23,999 nt of DNA from Gnetum montanum. Its lineage: Eukaryota; Streptophyta; Gnetopsida; Gnetales; Gnetaceae. The position numbers and the translations under genes were made by a program. Positions 1 to 10,317 of this stretch are shown here, piece by piece. A model generated the notes under the pieces. That model was not told the DNA's origin. It was given only the letters and a program-made list of their open reading frames with translations, and did not search any database. The DNA lies in assembly GCA_015680685.1 (NCBI GenBank), contig MNCI01034267.1, positions 431,795 through 455,793 of the forward strand, in the 5' to 3' direction. Each line of letters begins with the position of its first letter. The stretch's first letter is position 1.

Positions 1-155
1 GGTTACCAAGTAGTCACACTTAAATGCTCGTAATCAAGTCGTTCTCATTCTGCGTTACTAGGAGTTTAAGGGTGAGAGAGAAAATAGTAAATAACAATAA
101 TAAACAATTAAATAAATAACAAAGTGAATGCTACAATGATGAAGTAATCTCGATC

Positions 156-161
156 TTTATT
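156..161 (-). promoter_or_regulatory. polyadenylation signal of left gypsy LTR
   Basis: The minus strand reads AATAAA in the context CAATAAAGATCGAGATTAC, which is also present in the right LTR (21035-21040). The middle LTR has CAATAAAGTTAAC at the corresponding place. Confidence 0.6.
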
Positions 162-332
162 GCTGGTCATGTGCGCATCCAAGTACGTCACACTCGAATA
201 AAGAATGCCATACAATTACATTCACCACATTATGGGCAAACATGGGAAAAATAATCTAACTCTGGAGGGATCAAACTGCCAAAGTTTCACTACAATCTAA
301 ACTTGGATGATAAACAAGGGAGAGCCACTTCT

Positions 333-340
333 TATTTATA
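333..340 (-). promoter_or_regulatory. TATA box of left gypsy LTR
   Basis: The minus strand reads TATAAATA in the context CTATAAATAAGAAG. It aligns exactly with the TATA box of the right LTR at 20857-20864, which supports a conserved LTR promoter. Confidence 0.75.
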
Positions 341-375
341 GACATTGCAGCGGACTGCGATATCGTGTCCCATCA

Positions 376-1924
376 CCATGGGAGATAAACATACATTGCA
401 ATGTTTACACATTTTACACAAACATGTTGATGAAAGTGGCAACAAAGCTATGAAGCCTTAATAATAATTTTATATATTACAACATTTTAAGAGTTGGGTA
501 AGGCTTATAACTTAAAAAAAAAAAGAAAAGGTTTATGAATGCTTAGTAAATCTAATTTTATTTCTAATTTTCATGGGAAATTATGATTAGTTCTTCTTGA
601 TTATTTATAGTCTCTTGTGAGACACTTGCCAACTTTGGCATATATTTCTCTAATTGTTGTAACTTCCTATGGTGATCTCCATGATATTTGTTATGAAGGA
701 AAAACTTGGCAACCATAGCTTAAATTTCTAATAACTTCCTATTGAAGTTATAATTTCTAAGGTAGTTATAAATTAATATTTCTAGATATTTGTAATACCC
801 CTAACTCTTCATGATTATTATAAATTTCCCAAGGTCACTATAAAGAGGGCCTTTAAAGAGGAAGAAAAGGGAAATTGGATGTAGCAACTTTGAAGAATAT
901 TGAAGATCATTTGTAAGATGGATTACTAAAGACATCAATTTGGCTTCTTTGTTTTAATCTTGTGAGTTCATTTCTTCTCATTTTGTTTTAGTTTCTTAGC
1001 TAATAGTTTAGATAGTATCATGCTTGGCATTTAATTTTGGGGTTTGTCCTAGTTTGGTTTTATAGCTCTATTTTTGCACAATATTAGACTCCTATTAAGA
1101 CTTGCCATAGAAGAGCTTATGTTGTTGAAAAGTCTCAAGAGCAATTAAATAGTAATGTCTTAACGAGATTTCTTGTTTTAGGCATAGAGAATCTAGGAAA
1201 ATCTTTGGTATTTTGAGACAACTGAAATTGCTTCATTATTTTAAAGTGTATTACCTTGTTATTCAATTCCTGATATTGTCAAATTTTTTAAAGCTCTATA
1301 GAATGCAATCGTTAACAACTATTAACTAGCCAAAATAAAGACTCTTACTTTGTCATTTATGCAACAATTTTTAGTAGTATGACAAGGTCGTCTTTATGAA
1401 ATTGCTTTATTGTGAAGTATTTTCTCATGTCAATTTACCTTGCTTAAATATTTGAGATTTCATGAAAATATGCTTTCTTTTCTTTCTCTTTCTAAGTTCA
1501 TTAAATCTTGGTCTATTTCTAGTTTTCTTGTGGAATTTTCTCTCTAGGGGAAATTAGAAGTAGATTGGCCTAATTATGCTCAAATGTTTTCACAAAATTT
1601 TATTTGTTACAAGTAACGTACTGTAGGGACGTATAGACTAAGTGATTGAACAAAAGTATTTGACAAAGTTAGCTAAATCTCTTTCATGATAGCATATTAT
1701 AGTTTCATACACAACCTAACCATTTTAACATTCACAACAACAAACACATACTCACATTTAGTACATTTTATAACTACTGAGTTTATTTAGAGATATCTAG
1801 GCCTTAGTGTTGCTAGAGACTAGCAAGCACCTAAACCCTATTTAAAGAATACCTTTGATCTTGTGACTTTCCAAGGTCATGAGACCTAGAGGCCTCATGT
1901 TGACAATCTAGTCTCAAATAGTTG
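376..1924. other. unassigned A+T-rich sequence, possibly an unknown LTR
   Basis: No reading frame or domain could be recognised on either strand. Integrase homology of element A stops abruptly at its right edge, so it may be unrelated sequence joined to A, or a fast-evolving 3' region of A. A plus-strand promoter-like block (CTATAAAGAGGGCC at about 838-851, followed by a purine-rich stretch) resembles an LTR promoter, but no TG...CA ends or repeat partner were found in the window. A purine-rich run lies at 510-531. Confidence 0.3.
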
Positions 1925-2410
1925 CCAACAATTCCATTGTCAAAAATTCGTGCCCTAGGTACACCAAACCTATTTACCAACTATTGCTGAAAGAATCAAG
2001 CTATAGTGAAAGAAGTATAGTTGGTAATAGCTACAACTTTAGTTGATTCGATATAATAGTTAACAACAATAATAATGTATGAATTTTTAATAGACATTAG
2101 AGTGATGGATTCCATGAAATTGCTTTTCCAAAGATTGAAAGGCTCTAGTGGTTGAATTCATTATTGGTGTCACTTTCATTTTGGTTGTCCTTCCTCCATC
2201 CCATTGACATCATTATCAAGAATGGGCAAAATGATGGGCACCCTTGAAAATTATTGGCAAAAATTATTCCACCATCAAGATTTTAATGGTTTTTCATCTT
2301 CTTGTATAATGGCCCCCATGAGGACCTTCATAAGCATCTTAGAAAACTTGGAGTTGATATTTTTCTAGGACATACCATCAAACCAAGCCATCCACATATA
2401 TTTTATAAAG
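1925..2410 (-). pseudogene. integrase fragment of element A
   Basis: Integrase would insert the cDNA copy into host DNA. Reading from 2410 downward, the zinc-binding region is recognisable (GPHGGHYTRR at about 2298-2330, then KTIKIL and IIFKGAHHF). After it comes the start of the catalytic core: FMESITLMSIKNSYIIIVV, then RFGVPRARIFDNG at about 1935-1975. The second catalytic Asp is kept (FDNG), while the first core Asp appears as Asn (VVNYY where the family has VDY). Stops interrupt the frame and similarity ends just after the second Asp, so the Glu of the DDE triad and the C-terminal domain are missing. Confidence 0.7.
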
Positions 2411-2639
2411 GTTATCCTCTATCTCCATGTAATGTTTGACTTGGTGAAGAAGCTATTGTGTCTTCTTATAGTTTCATTCCATAGGAGTCTCTTAATTGAG
2501 TAAGTAGGAGATGAATTCATCATACCAATTTATGATTCTAGGTGACACTATGATCTCAATTGCCTTGGAAAAACATAACTTAGTTGGAAATTGGTCAAAC
2601 AAAGATTCTTCATGAGCTTTGTCATCCAATCTTAACTAA

Positions 2640-2995
2640 GACAAATGAGTAGCAATAACATTCTCAATTTCCTTTTTGTCCATCATTGTTAAATCAAACT
2701 CCTATAAGATCATCAATCACTATATAACATGGAGGCTCATTGTTGGCTTTTTCATGAGAAAGTGAATAGCACTATGATCAATGTACACAAAAATGAGGTA
2801 TTTAAGCACATAGTGCTTGATTTTTTTAAGATCATACACCACTACCATTAATTCATTCTTTGTTATGGTGTAATTAAGTTTTCTTACTTGCAATGCTTCT
2901 ACTTGTATAATGAATGTAATATGGATGTTTTTTTTATAAGTACTAGTCCCAATGCATAGTTGGATGCATATGTCATAATATGAAATGGTTTAGAC
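2640..2995 (-). pseudogene. RNase H domain of element A
   Basis: The start reads KPFHIMTYASNYALG at about 2949-2992, matching the gypsy RNase H opening (usually DASDYALGAVL); the first catalytic Asp is replaced by Tyr. It continues NYTITKNELMVVVYDLKK, YLIFVYIDHSAIHFLMKK and EFDLTMMDKKEIENVIATHLS, the usual order of the family, including the conserved Glu (KNEL) and the Asp of IDHSA. Two or three stops lie near 2690-2710. It follows RT directly, as in Ty3/gypsy polyproteins. Confidence 0.8.
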
Positions 2996-3119
2996 CAATT
3001 TGGTGTATGTAGAATTGGTGTTTTTGCATGCTTATGTTTTAAGAGCTGGAATGCTCATTCACATTTCTAAATAAATTTAAATGTTACATCCTTCTTAATG
3101 AGGTCCACCAGTAGTTTGG

Positions 3120-3810
3120 CAATTTTGAAAAAAAATTTAATAAAGTGTTTATAGTAACTTGTATGTCCAAGTAATGACCTCACATCTTTGACTATCTAAG
3201 ATTGTTTGGTGATTTCTTGGATGACCCTTATCTTTTCCAAGTCCAATACAATTCCTTTTTCTAAAATCTAGTGCATAAAGATAGTGCTCTTCTAAACCAT
3301 TGAATGGCTTTTCTACCAATTGTACCTTAGATTAGTCTTCACACATCATTTGGGTATGTGCTCAAGATGATACCATGCTTGTTGAAAATTATCATCATAA
3401 GTGGAGAAGTCATCCATAAAAACTTTCACACCATTGCCAATTTACTATTGAAAAATGCTAAGAACAATGTGTTAAAAAGTGGCAAGGGTATTACATAAAC
3501 CACAAGGCATCTTTTATATGCAAATCTTCTCCAAGGACTTGTAAATGTTATTTTGGCTTAATCTTTTGGTACAATCTAGATTTGGCTATAACCACTACAT
3601 CCATCTAGAAAACTATAATACCTATGGCTTGTTATAGTGTCTGACATCTAATTCAAAAATGGCAGAGAAAATTGATCCTTAAGAATACCCATGTTCAATA
3701 ATCTAAAGTCTATGCAGACCCTCCATTATCCTTCTTTCTTTGGTACAATGATAATTAGGCTTGCCCACTCACTGTCCAATATAGAATAGATGAACCTAGC
3801 CTTCAATAAT
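3120..3810 (-). pseudogene. reverse transcriptase domain of element A
   Basis: The RT would copy element RNA into cDNA. In order from 3810 downward I can see WASLIIIVPKKEG (3728-3768), WRVCIDFRLLN, YYSFLDGCSGYSQI with the first catalytic Asp (about 3592-3614), CGLCNTLATF (about 3490), and the active-site motif KVFMDDFS (about 3400-3425). Then come KGIVLDLEK and DVRSLLGHTSYYKHFIKFF near 3130. All are Ty3/gypsy RT landmarks. Several stops and at least two frameshifts (for example just before the CGLCN motif) separate them, so no functional protein is made. Confidence 0.85.
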
Positions 3811-4027
3811 TTTTCTACCTTTTTTAACAACTTCCTTCAATTTTGGATTCAACCTCCTTTGTGGTTACCTTTTGGGCTTAATAGTAGAATCTATGTAGAT
3901 TTGATGCTAGCATATATGTGGATCTATCCCTATGATTTTATCATATGATCATGTAAAGGTTGTCGGCCATTTGTTCAATATTCTCAATAGCTCCTCTTTT
4001 TGTTCCTTAGTGAGGTTTCATTCATAA

Positions 4028-4246
4028 TTACCAATTTTCCATTAAGAATACATATTCTAACAACTTTGGTAATCTTTTTAGCTCTAATGGTTTTAGATCC
4101 AAGATTTCAAAAGTTTCCAACTCTTCCCAATCTATCTCTAGCTTTCCTTTGTTTCCTAGATCTAAATGTGGATTTATAATTTGCTCCATTTCATCCATCT
4201 TATTTATGTATGCACTTGTGAGGATTTCTATTAGTTCCATGCACAT
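4028..4246 (-). pseudogene. protease-RT linker of element A pol
   Basis: This 72-residue open stretch ends in LKPLELKRLPKLLEYVFL, which matches the pre-RT signature of Athila-like pol (ELKPLP.HLKYAFLGE). It lies between the protease and RT motifs on the same strand, so it is a surviving open segment of the gag-pol frame and not a separate gene. Confidence 0.7.
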
Positions 4247-4446
4247 GCTAAAACTAGAATAGGTGTTTGTAGTTAACCACTAAGTGACTTCTTATTTAGT
4301 GGTTGATGTTTCTAGGCATTTCTAAACATTATTAAAGTCAGCATACATCTTACAAGCTACAATAGTTATGTTCTTTATCATCCATATCTTCTACATGTAA
4401 TTACACCCTGTGCACTATACATGATGTACAAAACTCTCTTTATTTT

Positions 4447-4770
4447 TTAAAATTCATTTTCCTTGAAGATTTCCAAGGAAAGGTCTCTGATTCCCATTTT
4501 GGGGTTAACTGTACTTAGCGAAGCTCTTCCCATAATGATTGCAACATTCCTTTTACATTTTTCCACATGAATTACTAGGAAATCTACTAAATATGACCAC
4601 CCACTAATGGTAGTCATGATGCCCTCTACCAATCCTAATGAAACAATGATGGATTGGTATACAAGTTTGAACATAATATTACACTTTTTAAGTAGAGGTA
4701 GGTTCCATGTCCTATACATCTCTTGGAATATCAAGTTTATACCTGAACCTGAATCTAATAGGCCTTGCAT
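4447..4770 (-). pseudogene. aspartic protease domain of element A
   Basis: A retropepsin-type protease that would process the gag-pol polyprotein. The open segment begins QGLLDSGSGINLI, with the D-S/T-G active-site triad. It ends IIMGRASLSTVNPKMGIRD, the counterpart of the family's ILGRPFLATANA flap/C-terminal motif. Its length (about 105 residues) suits a complete domain, and it sits between gag and RT as expected. This is the best preserved pol domain of element A, although the surrounding polyprotein is broken. Confidence 0.8.
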
Positions 4771-5089
4771 GGATCATTTCCTACAATTTGTAAATAGATT
4801 AGGGGACTTCCAAGATCATTTCTCTTCTTGGAAATGTGTCCTACCTTGATCCAATCTATCATAGCATGAGTTAACATGATGGTTTGAACATTTTGGGACT
4901 TTTGATTTACAAGAAGCTCAATAGAAGATTCTTAGGCAATGTTGGAGGGTCCCCTAACCATGGGTTCTTATGATGATTTGGGTTAACTATTAGGTTAGAA
5001 AAATGGCCTTTTCTAAGGCCTAGGTTTGGACCCCCTTAAATGATCATCCATTTGTAGATTCATGGCTCTTGTGTTATTCCATTATTGAG

Positions 5090-6512
5090 ATTGTGGAGGA
5101 ATTTCACCTTTCATGGATGCTACAGGTGGCAAAGTAGTAGAATTATGATGTGCATGATGTTGAGGATGGTGAGGAGTATACGTAGAAGAAATTCTAACTT
5201 GTGGAGTGGCAAGTCTATAATATTTAGAAGGATAGTATGATGGGAAGAGATGTGGGTAATGGAGTCACTTGGTGACACTAGTTGTTGGACATAATATCCA
5301 TAGGGATATGGTTGATGGTAAGGACACTGCTGCCTTGATGACAACATCCCCCATGACTATGGGTTATGCCACTAATGATAGTAATCCTATGGTTGAGATA
5401 ATATTCTACTAGGTTAGTACTATTGTTGATGGAACTATTATTAGTAGTTATCTTGAGCATAAGGCAACCTCCTTAGTGCTTGCCTTTTAACAAACTTTGG
5501 ATTTAAGGCATACATCCAAGATTCTTACAAGTGTGATAAAATTGGGCAACATTCATTTGGGTGATTATATTAGTAAATGTCATATCCTTCATCATTTGAA
5601 TTAGAATTTGCAACCTATTCTACTATTGCAATCTTACCCTTATGATGGTGATAATCCTTTACTATGTCCTTTTTCCTTCTCTTGTTCTTACCCCTACTTC
5701 TCTATTCTATTTTTTTCCTTCATGAATTTAAGTGTTGTTTGGAACCTCTAATCTAAAGAGTCCTACATCTTGTCCACCTTAGCTAATATTTTAATGAAGG
5801 GGTTTTCAATCAGAAATGTATTTCTTTACACAATCTCTTCTAATGGTGCTTCCTCCTCTAGATTGTAAAGATTGATCTCCTTTTTATGAATGGAGAGGTT
5901 CCTATTCCAGTCTTCTACACTTTCTCTTTTTCTCAACTCTCCTTCTTTTTTCACTACCTAGTCTATGAGCCTTTGGGTTTGTTGAGCCCTTATTTCTAAC
6001 AATCTTCAATGGGCATAAAGCTCAAGAATCTTTCTAATTTTATTACTAAGCCCATGTATGATATGACAGAGTTGTTTCTTTTAAGAGAAACCATGCCATG
6101 GGTGCTGATGTAGCAAAGAATAGTACCTTCCCAAGGCTATGTTAAGGAATTCATGGTTATCTTATTTCCATCCTTGAATTTATTTGCTCAAGTTAAATGC
6201 CCTAGAATATGTTTGATACTTGTCATTAAATAGTTTTGACATCATAATCCATCTATGAATGGATTCTAGTTCCAAGGATTGGTGCTAGATTTTAACCTCC
6301 TTAATAAGTATCCAAGGGAATAACTTTAGCTTTTGCTAGTCATTTTCAATGTTTTGCAAGGCACAGGCATCATGGAAGGCTTACAAGTGGTGTTGTAGAT
6401 TAGCATTGTAGACTCCCTTGAACTTAGGGGTATTATTCATATCAAGTTGTTTGATCTAGCTATCTTTTTGATGCTTGTTAGGAATGTGAACTACCTCCTG
6501 AATTTTGATCAT
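5090..6512 (-). pseudogene. gag of element A
   Basis: A capsid/nucleocapsid precursor remnant. From 6512 downward it reads MIKIQEVVHI and NNTPKFKGVYNANLQHHL, then the capsid core SIHRWIMMSKLFNDKYQTYSRA, ALGRYYSLLHQHPWHGF, HIIHGLSNKIRKILELYAH and VVKKEGELRKRESVEDW. Each block aligns with element D gag (for example IDGLRNETRETLGMYAQGQL and VAKEEGDLARWESVEKH). A damaged zinc knuckle lies near 5530-5570 (HPNECCPILSHL, against DHPKGQCPILLHLHEH in D), followed by a His/Tyr/Ser-rich part to about 5090. Many stops are present, so it is non-functional. Upstream, 6513-6960 may encode an acidic N-terminal spacer. Confidence 0.8.
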
Positions 6513-6624
6513 GCTTCATGTAGCAAGCAATGACTCATCATAGTCACCTTATTCATTATGACCCTTGTCATGGCCATGTCTTGTATGATGTGGCCTACTA
6601 TGCCCTCTTCCTGGTGATGTTCCT

Positions 6625-6964
6625 CCTTCTCATGTTCTAGTATATGTTCCCTTCTCTCATCTCTATGATGGGATCTTCCATCATCTTTGCCTCATCATCA
6701 ATCATTCCTCCTTCATTCTCAGTCACATTCTTTTTTGTTAGAATTAAAGGATGAGGAAGATGGTGATGATGGAGAGCTAGAAGAGTTGTGTTGGCCTTCT
6801 CATGTTCTAGTATATGTTCCCTTCTCTCATCTCTATGATGGGATCTTCCATCATCTTCGCCTCATCATCAATCATTCCTCCTTCATTCTCAGTCACATTC
6901 TTTTTTGTTAGAACTAAAGGATGAGGAAGATGGTGATGATGGAGAGCTAGAAGAGTTGTGTTGG
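6625..6964. repeat. 170-bp direct tandem duplication, two copies
   Basis: Copy 1 is 6625-6794 and copy 2 is 6795-6964. I find only two differences, both transitions (TTTGCC/TTCGCC and GAATTAAAGG/GAACTAAAGG). It lies in the region upstream of gag in element A. The near identity contrasts with the heavy decay of the element around it, so the duplication is much younger than the insertion. Confidence 0.95.
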
Positions 6965-7237
6965 CTTACTCTCCTTCTTTGATCTCTTGATTATTCTTTT
7001 GCTTGATAATTAGGAGATCTTTCCCTTGAGGCTTTCTTGCTTTTGGGTCCAATTCTCTTCTTACCTTGGTTGCTCACCAAGATTGAACATAAGCATTATT
7101 GGATCATGTTAACTTCATCAAAGGAAGAAGGAACTTAGTGTTGGGACCTACATGATGGATATTTTGTATCCTTCTTCTTTGACTATAATGTTAGCATATT
7201 GGGGATCCTCTTTTTTTGGAGGCTTCTTGGTAGGTCT

Positions 7238-7570
7238 TCATGACTTTATCTTTTCTAAGTTGGGCTTTATAAGTTGATAATCCTTGGAGAGTTGATCTAT
7301 CACTTGGTAGTTTGGTGCTGCTGCCTCAAGCCTTAGCTTTGTCAATGTTATCATGAACATTGATGGGATGACATGATTAGCTAGCAGCATAATATTATCT
7401 TCTAGGTCTCTCCATTGTAGTTGTTCATTTTGGTCAAGAATGAAAATGAAGTCTGGATGGTATGGATCCAAATGAGTGTAGATCACTTTGAGTTGTTAAA
7501 TTACTTCCTCTAGGTTCTTTCTTATCCTATCAATAGTAGCTAGAGATTCACCTGTTTGAGAAGAATTCAT
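7238..7570 (-). pseudogene. extra reading frame between primer site and gag of element A
   Basis: The frame starts with ATG at 7570 (MNSSQTGESLATIDRIRK), 150 bases inside the LTR, and runs to a stop at 7238. One internal TAA interrupts it after LEEVI. It would encode about 110 residues, rich in Leu, Asp and Lys and probably helical, with no zinc finger, signal or membrane segment. I do not recognise it. Element D has no counterpart: its gag starts only 134 bases after the LTR. It could be an N-terminal gag extension, an accessory ORF, or captured sequence. The single stop in 110 codons, in such a decayed element, makes coding ancestry plausible. Confidence 0.45.
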
Positions 7571-7702
7571 ATTTCAATTTGTTCTTTTAGTTTGCCTTGA
7601 AATAAAATATTGTTATATTTCTTAGGATAGTGTGGTATGTTCTTACAATGGTCTTTATATGATTTAATTATCTAAAACACTTAGTGCATAACAGAGAAAG
7701 AA

Positions 7703-7720
7703 TCCCTAGCAATGGTACCA
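7703..7720 (-). other. primer-binding site of element A (tRNA-Asp type)
   Basis: The minus strand reads TGGTACCATTGCTAGGGA, one base after the LTR end. The complement of the plant tRNA-Asp 3' end is TGGCGCCGTTGCCGGGGA, so there are five mismatches, all transitions inside the three CpG sites. Element D has the same site with the same one-base spacing at 21582. Confidence 0.8.
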
Positions 7721-7721
7721 A

Positions 7722-8580
7722 TGAAGAGTGACGAGTGCTCCCTACACCCAAATATACGAATCACGAGCATTCACAAGTGATCTGGTTGAATTCTGTGGAA
7801 TCTTCCAAATCAAAGTATCTTAGATAACCGAGTGTTTGGTTGTTGGTCATTGTCTTTCCAATCATCACTTGTGTTAGTTCAATGGATATGGTTAAGTGAG
7901 ATTGAGACATAAGATATTTATATTTTTGTCATTTTTTATTTTTAAAATAAACATAGAAAAATGATTAAAATATTAAAATTTAACTAACTATGCATCTACA
8001 GATGATCTAGGCTATCCTAAGAGTGAAGCATCTATTGCTACTTTTCGTACTCATCCTAAACCTATATTAATGTTGTTGGGTTGCCAAGTGTCTACCACTG
8101 TGTGAACCAAGTATTCATTACTAAGAATACCAAATGTTAATATATTATGTTTTAAGTGGTTATGCTTATGCTATTACAAAATCAAATATTAATTTCTTAA
8201 GTGCAAGAAAGTAAAATGCATTAAAGGTTAAGTGCTTGGAAATAAACTAAATGCTAATGCAAGTGCTGCAATGGAAGGAATCAATGTTAACTTTATTGCC
8301 ATTTATGTAATGTGTCCATATATAATGCCACTTGAATAAAACTTTGTTTGATCAATTCATTCCACGCTATGGGCACTTAGGGAAATTTAGCTACATCCTA
8401 TGAAAGTAAATTGCAAGAGCTTTGCTACAGAAATGACCAAATGTGTCATAAATGCGAATGGTGTACACATTTATATAGGTTTAGGGTGGAATGGCATCAA
8501 CACATATATGTTGATGGGGATGCATCAACGAGGTTGCATTGATGCATGTACGTTAACATAGCTAACTAAGGGATTCTTCA
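7722..8580 (-). mobile_element. 5' LTR of element A (859 bp)
   Basis: The boundaries are set by the 5-bp terminal inverted repeat (plus strand starts TGAAG at 7722 and ends CTTCA at 8580) and by the primer site next to 7722. The minus strand has TATATAAA (8470-8477) and CAATAAAG downstream. The last ~100 bases before the primer site align with the end of element D's LTR (AATGCTCGTGATTCGTAT against AATGCTCATATTCGTATG), while U3 is different. The exact 5' end rests on the inverted repeat only, because no 3' LTR partner or target duplication can be compared. Confidence 0.75.
8470..8477 (-). promoter_or_regulatory. TATA box of element A LTR
   Basis: The minus strand reads TATATAAA in the context CCTATATAAATGTG, about 105 bases inside the LTR. 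This is a position similar to the TATA box in the element D LTR. Confidence 0.6.
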
Positions 8581-9110
8581 TCATCTCTTCTCCTCTTTGA
8601 GTTTGTTCGGTTGCTCATTGTTGATATTGTAAACTTCCCACAACATACTCAAGAGCACTAGCATAAACATAAGAAATTGTTTGCTTAAGAGAGTTAGAAC
8701 ATGTTCCTACTTTAACACATCTAACCCTAAGCTTTGCTCTAAAGAGAAAGGCCGTGGCTCAAACATTAGATCCAAAGTTCGTTATGATATAATACACAAA
8801 GGGATTACAACCATGTAGTTCTTTAGTGATGGTTGTGATAGTATGGAACCTGTGAAGATCTCTACACTTCCTTTAACCTCTCCATACTCCTTCCAAACCT
8901 ATCCAGAAAACAACCTCGAATCCACCAGCAAAGCATATTTTCCAACCTACTTTAACTTCGCATTAATCTCATAATTACCATCATGATGATGGCGCAGACA
9001 TGTTGCTCGCTCCATAACAAGTTTGACGTTGCGGGTTTGATACGGTTACTGAGAGAAGTATGATTTTAAATTTTAAAGGGAGCGGGAGGCTGATAAAAAT
9101 TATCTGAAAT
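8581..9110. other. spacer between element A and the TRM1-like fragment
   Basis: No domain or convincing frame was found. This is where the upstream exons of the TRM1-like gene (the SAM-binding N-terminal half) would be expected close by, but I could not find them. They may be farther away, beyond element A, or lost. Confidence 0.4.
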
Positions 9111-9286
9111 CTGCGCTGTGTTCCAAATTGGAAACCAAATGCTGTTAAGTATGATTTCATTGACATCGATTCCTCTGGAAGTGATTTCTTCTTCCTCGGT
9201 TCTGCTCTCTCTGCTGCTAACTATGGCGGCCTTCTCTACCTTACCTCCACTGATGGCTTCTCTTCTGGCAGCCACCGGCCTCACAC
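9111..9286 (+). pseudogene. TRM1-like fragment, visible exon 1
   Basis: Open from 9111 (a TGA lies just upstream in frame). It encodes WKPNAVKYDFIDIDSSGSD and GGLLYLTSTDGFSSGSHRP, the region around the acidic catalytic-site loop of the methyltransferase. It ends at CACAC with a consensus donor GTGAGT at 9287, leaving two bases that are completed by exon 2. The true 5' edge is unknown. Confidence 0.7.
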
Positions 9287-10116
9287 GTGAGTTACCTTGA
9301 GTTTTGCTTGATTGCCGTTGTGTTCCTCGGCGCTTTTTATGGTTGCTTAACTGTGTGTTTGCTGAAATCGTCGCTTCCTGATTTGAGTGGGCTTGAATGA
9401 ATTCTATTTCCATTTTCCAAGCACAGTGACTCTTCATTTCAAAACCTCATCCAAAGCGCATCAGCGATTTTTGTTTTTTGTTTTTTGTTACTATTTTAAT
9501 TTAGTGCAAGAAATTTAGAGTTTACTGTGGAACATAGCTTCCGCTAACTGTTTTGCACAGTGTTCTAGTTATGTTATACTTTTTATGTCAATTTGAGTAT
9601 AGGTTTCATTTGCATCGATTTTTTTTGTTTACTTAATGAATTTCCATGTAATTGTAGTTTTCCATTTACGTGACATGCACTGTCTTGTTTCTCATTCTCA
9701 GGGCAACATCTTATTATTATTACTACTCCTACTATTATTAGAGCTTTACCTCTTTCTACGATGTAATATGAAGTAATCTTGAGTTGCTTTTATTATTCAT
9801 GAAAACTGCAAATTTGAAATTTTTATTACGTCTAGAAAAAAAGGATTTGTTAAAATTTTTGATCTCACACTTGCCTATGGGATGAACCAAAAACGAAGTA
9901 TACAAAACCATGCATACCATTGAGAACGTGAGAAATCTTTAATTAAGCATCAGCCATGCCTAAATCGTATCTCACAAAAGATATTGCATATGAAATATAT
10001 GTATGATTGATTGATTGTTCATCCTGGTGTTGTGGCTCATTTATTTGTTTGACAAAATGCATCATATTTGCTTTTTTTGATTTTGAATGTTGTAAGGACA
10101 TGCCGAAGTTTTGCAG

Positions 10117-10317
10117 TGATTTAGCTTCGTACAGATCCTACATCAGGCGAATGCCTTACTGCAATGAGATAGGATTGAGGATGCTGATAGGAGGTGCCGT
10201 GCGGGAAGCTGCTACCAGAGACATGGACGTATGGCCGGCGTTCTCTTATTTTTCCTATCATGGGCCAGTTTTCAGAGTTATGCTTAATGTCAAACATGGG
10301 CGGCCCCAGATTAACAG
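10117..10317 (+). pseudogene. TRM1-like fragment, visible exon 2
   Basis: The acceptor is TTTTGCAG (10109-10116) and the donor is GTATTG at 10318. It encodes TDLASYRSYIRRMPYCNEIG, LRMLIGGAVREAATRDMDVW and SYHGPVFRVML, the best conserved part of the fragment, with no stop. The longer open frame that begins near 10007 runs back into the intron and is not evidence for a start there. Confidence 0.8.

Larger units (their letters stand above)
1..375 (-). mobile_element. Ty3/gypsy LTR, 5' part (U3-R), cut by window edge
   Basis: The reverse complement matches 20777-21200 (element D LTR) over nearly its whole length, including the TATA region, the AATAAA signal, the (TTTA)n tract and the terminal GACTACTTGGTAACC. 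Its 5' terminus on the minus strand is TGATG (plus 371-375 reads CATCA), the same end as the right LTR. The last ~380 bp of the LTR would lie outside the window to the left. Because the sequence to the right (376 onward) is not a polypurine tract of this element, I read it as the 5' LTR of an element running leftward out of the window, or a solo LTR. It lacks a ~50-bp motif expansion seen in the right copy. Confidence 0.85.
1925..8580 (-). mobile_element. element A: degenerate Athila/Tat-type Ty3/gypsy retrotransposon, 3'-truncated
   Basis: On the minus strand the order is 5' LTR (8580-7722), primer site (7720-7703), an extra 5' frame (7570-7238), gag (about 6512-5090), protease (4770-4447), pre-RT linker (4246-4028), RT (about 3810-3120), RNase H (about 2995-2640) and integrase (about 2410-1925). 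PR-RT-RH-IN is the Ty3/gypsy order, and the tRNA-Asp primer site plus the gag type point to the Athila/Tat lineage. Nearly every domain contains stops and frameshifts, so the element is dead. Homology ends inside the integrase core and no 3' LTR matching the 5' LTR is present. Its gag is clearly homologous to that of element D, but the LTRs are only distantly similar, so it is a different subfamily and probably older. Confidence 0.85.

Noticed and set aside
376-1924. Endogenous pararetrovirus or second gene
   Set aside because: The TATA-like block is suggestive of a promoter, but no movement protein, coat protein, RT or any other domain could be read on either strand.
4607-4849. Plus-strand open frame of 80 codons
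   Set aside because: It is the opposite strand of the element A protease, whose motifs (LDSGSG, IIMGRASL) explain the region.
6625-6964. CRISPR-like array
   Set aside because: There are only two long adjacent copies without spacers, inside a plant retroelement, so it is a simple tandem duplication.
1-8580. The idea that 1-375 is the 3' LTR of element A
   Set aside because: It matches the element D LTR and is only weakly similar to A's own 5' LTR (7722-8580), and no polypurine tract of A stands beside it.
9066-9437. Minus-strand open frame of 123 codons and overlapping minus frame at 8981-9166
   Set aside because: They overlap visible exon 1 of the TRM1-like fragment on the other strand. 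The plus strand has family motifs and a consensus donor; the minus frames have none.
10007-10116. Start of a longer plus-strand frame before exon 2
   Set aside because: It is intron sequence that happens to be open. The splice acceptor at 10109-10116 and phase with exon 1 place the coding start at 10117.
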